Below are positions 62,944 to 64,000 of a stretch of DNA of 64,000 nt, piece after piece. The stretch spans positions 1-64,000 of the forward strand of contig DAOUGD010000296.1 in assembly GCA_034429475.1 (NCBI GenBank), given 5' to 3'. Both the position numbers and the translations under genes were made by a program. How positions within the stretch are numbered: position 1 is the first letter of the stretch; each line of letters begins with the position of its first letter. This DNA is from JAKQHY01 sp034429475. GTDB taxonomy: Bacteria > Chloroflexota > Anaerolineae > B4-G1 > SLSP01. A model generated the notes under the pieces. That model worked only from the letters and a program-made list of their open reading frames with translations. It did no database searches and was not told the DNA's origin.

Positions 62944-62987
62944 GGGGCAGTTGGTCAGCAGATTGAGCAGATTGAGCAGATTTTTCT

Positions 62988-63095
62988 CTCAACGGATTGA
63001 ACGGATTTAACGGAAATTTTCTCCGTTTAATCCGTTCAACCCGTTGAGCTTTTCGACTTTGGACTACGGACTACGGACTACGGACTACGGACTAA
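62988..63095 (+). terminator. imperfect hairpin and ACGGACT tandem repeat
   Basis: CTCAACGGATTGAACGG (from 62988) pairs imperfectly with a complementary right arm ending CCGTTGAG at 63048, followed by CTTTT, a likely terminator for the GAF gene. Next comes a tandem GGACTACGGACTACGG repeat (63060-63095). A related GACTACTGGACTAAAGAC run lies at 50-80. Confidence 0.6.
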
Positions 63096-63169
63096 ATTTG
63101 CCTTTTCCGCCATCCCAGGCTAAACTATCCCCGTATTCCACATAACTTTTTAAACCTAAGGAGGCAACT

Positions 63170-63562
63170 ATGAAAATCGGTGAGGTCATTCAGTCCGCGG
63201 ATTGGAAGAAGGAAAAGCACGCGCCGGTGATCGAAGCGCCGGCCGTCGTCAAAGCGGGCGAACCGTTCGTCGTTGAGCTAAGCATCGGTAAGGAGATCGC
63301 GCATCCCAACACCACTGCCCATCACATTGCCTGGATGGAACTTTACTTTAAGCCGGCAGATGATAAATTCATCTACCAACTGGGGCGGTTTGATTTCTCG
63401 GCCCACGGCGCGTCGGCCAAGGGCGCGGATTCCGGCCCGGCGTGGACGTCCCCGTCGGCGCGGTGCGTCGTCACCGTCCAGGGGCCGGGCACCCTCGTGG
63501 CGACGTCTTACTGCAACATCCACGGCCTGTGGGAAGGCAGCCAGGACGTCCAAATCGCATAA
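63170..63562 (+). CDS. superoxide reductase (class II SORL, neelaredoxin-like)
   Basis: 130-aa single-domain superoxide reductase without an N-terminal desulforedoxin domain. The iron ligands are visible: KEKHAPVI (Glu-Lys and His), HPNTTAHHIAWMELYF (His residues) and CNIHGLWE (Cys and His near residues 114-117). It reduces superoxide to hydrogen peroxide in the cytoplasm without making oxygen, typical of anaerobic or microaerophilic bacteria. AAGGAGGC precedes ATG 63170. Confidence 0.9.
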   Translation: MKIGEVIQSADWKKEKHAPVIEAPAVVKAGEPFVVELSIGKEIAHPNTTAHHIAWMELYFKPADDKFIYQLGRFDFSAHGASAKGADSGPAWTSPSARCVVTVQGPGTLVATSYCNIHGLWEGSQDVQIA

Positions 63563-63579
63563 GTCAGCCGTGCATCTAA

Positions 63580-63757
63580 GAGGTCTATCCGAAAATTCGT
63601 TTTGGCCTGCGATTTGCGCCTAAAGGCGCGGTTTGAAGAGTATTTTTTTTCGTTGGCGGGCGCAGCCCGCCAACGAAAAAAAATACCTTCCTGAAAGCGG
63701 CTTTAGCCGCAGGGCCTGGCGTAGCGGTACAGCATCGCCATAATTTTCGGATAGGTT
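63580..63757. mobile_element. putative MITE
   Basis: About 178 bp bounded by the inverted repeats CTATCCGAAAATT (63585-63597) and AATTTTCGGATAG (63742-63754), with CTAA on both flanks (63576-63579 and 63758-63761) as a possible target duplication. Inside is a perfect hairpin with 21-bp arms (63641-63661 and 63665-63685, loop GCA) plus smaller GC hairpins. There is no ORF. The layout fits a miniature inverted-repeat transposable element. Confidence 0.6.
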
Positions 63758-63765
63758 CTAAAACT

Positions 63766-63798
63766 ATCGGGGGGAGTACACACTCCCCCCGATGCTTT
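63766..63798. terminator. Rho-independent terminator
   Basis: A 12-bp stem ATCGGGGGGAGT / ACTCCCCCCGAT around an ACAC loop, followed by GCTTTT. It separates the superoxide reductase side from the convergent HlyD-like gene. Confidence 0.85.
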
Positions 63799-63861
63799 TA
63801 TCTTCGATGCGTGAAACGCGCAGCCGTCACAGTGAGAGCCTGACGGTTCAATCTGCATATT

Positions 63862-64000
63862 TTAGTCCTCCGTCAGAATCTCCACCCGCCCCGTCAACCC
63901 CGGCAGCAAATTCAAATCGGTGGGAGCCAGGCGGATGTGGACGGCAAAGCGGGCATCCGTGGCATTCTGCGTCTCGGTCTGTGGGACGATAGCTTCGACC
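63862..64000 (-). CDS. C-terminus of an HlyD-like membrane fusion/efflux adaptor (partial)
   Basis: The last 45 codons of a minus-strand gene that enters from beyond the window. The readable end, FAVHIRLAPTDLNLLPGLTG followed by RVEILTED, has the LxPGLxGRVEI pattern of HlyD/RND periplasmic adaptor C-termini. The stop is TAA at 63864-63862. The assignment rests on this short tail only. Confidence 0.55.
   Translation of the reverse strand, partial: VEAIVPQTETQNATDARFAVHIRLAPTDLNLLPGLTGRVEILTED

Overview
The window is GC-rich bacterial DNA that I read as a Chloroflexota (Anaerolineae-like) chromosome. The reasons are the oligopeptide-type sugar/peptide transporter next to UxaE-type uronate genes, an SBBP-repeat secreted protein ending in YLPLVMR, WD40 proteins, a GxxExxY protein and abundant palindromic intergenic repeats. 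The taxon is an inference, because no marker gene for phylogeny is present.

Bases 1-25250 form a carbohydrate-acid catabolic region. A DppBCDF-type ABC importer is followed by tagaturonate epimerase (uxaE), IolB, oligogalacturonate lyase, a mannitol-dehydrogenase-family uronate reductase, a LacI regulator with its palindromic operator, a LarA-like (DUF2088) protein, a Gfo/Idh/MocA oxidoreductase, two adjacent 6-phosphogluconate dehydrogenases and a xylose-isomerase-like TIM-barrel protein. This looks like uptake and breakdown of pectin-derived oligogalacturonides. Two type II toxin-antitoxin pairs, an alpha/beta hydrolase, a nucleotidyltransferase, an SBBP-repeat protein and a PAS histidine kinase are interspersed.

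Bases 25259-25332 encode tRNA-Gln(TTG). A roughly 20-kb integrated element runs from the anticodon loop of this tRNA to a second, degenerate copy of the tRNA 3' half at 45241-45285. Nearly all its genes are on the + strand. They include three tyrosine recombinases (one ending inside the right att core), three excisionase-like HTH proteins, VapBC-like genes, a GIY-YIG protein, a ParM-like actin with a possible ParR-like partner, an FtsK/TraB-like DNA translocase, a PrimPol-helicase replication protein, a DUF1064 nuclease-like protein, a RecA-like ATPase, an HExxH peptidase and many small proteins. I see no relaxase, type IV secretion or capsid genes. The gene set resembles actinobacterial AICEs (Int, Xis, PrimPol Rep, single FtsK-like transfer protein) and I propose it as an AICE-like element with a plasmid-like partition system. 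It also carries a block of direct repeats, perfect palindromes and a structured leader RNA.

Bases 45286-64000 return to chromosome. They hold a strong terminator, a heterodimeric ABC exporter with asymmetric ATP sites, a restriction/defence-like module (PLD-SNF2 helicase, GxxExxY protein, Eco57I-like methyltransferase), a TPR membrane protein, a CPBP protease, a 1225-aa WD40 protein built as an internal duplication, a GAF protein, a superoxide reductase, a putative MITE and the C-terminus of an HlyD-like protein running off the window.

Intergenic regions carry at least two dispersed inverted-repeat families, and related repeat DNA appears to have inserted in frame into both large defence genes.
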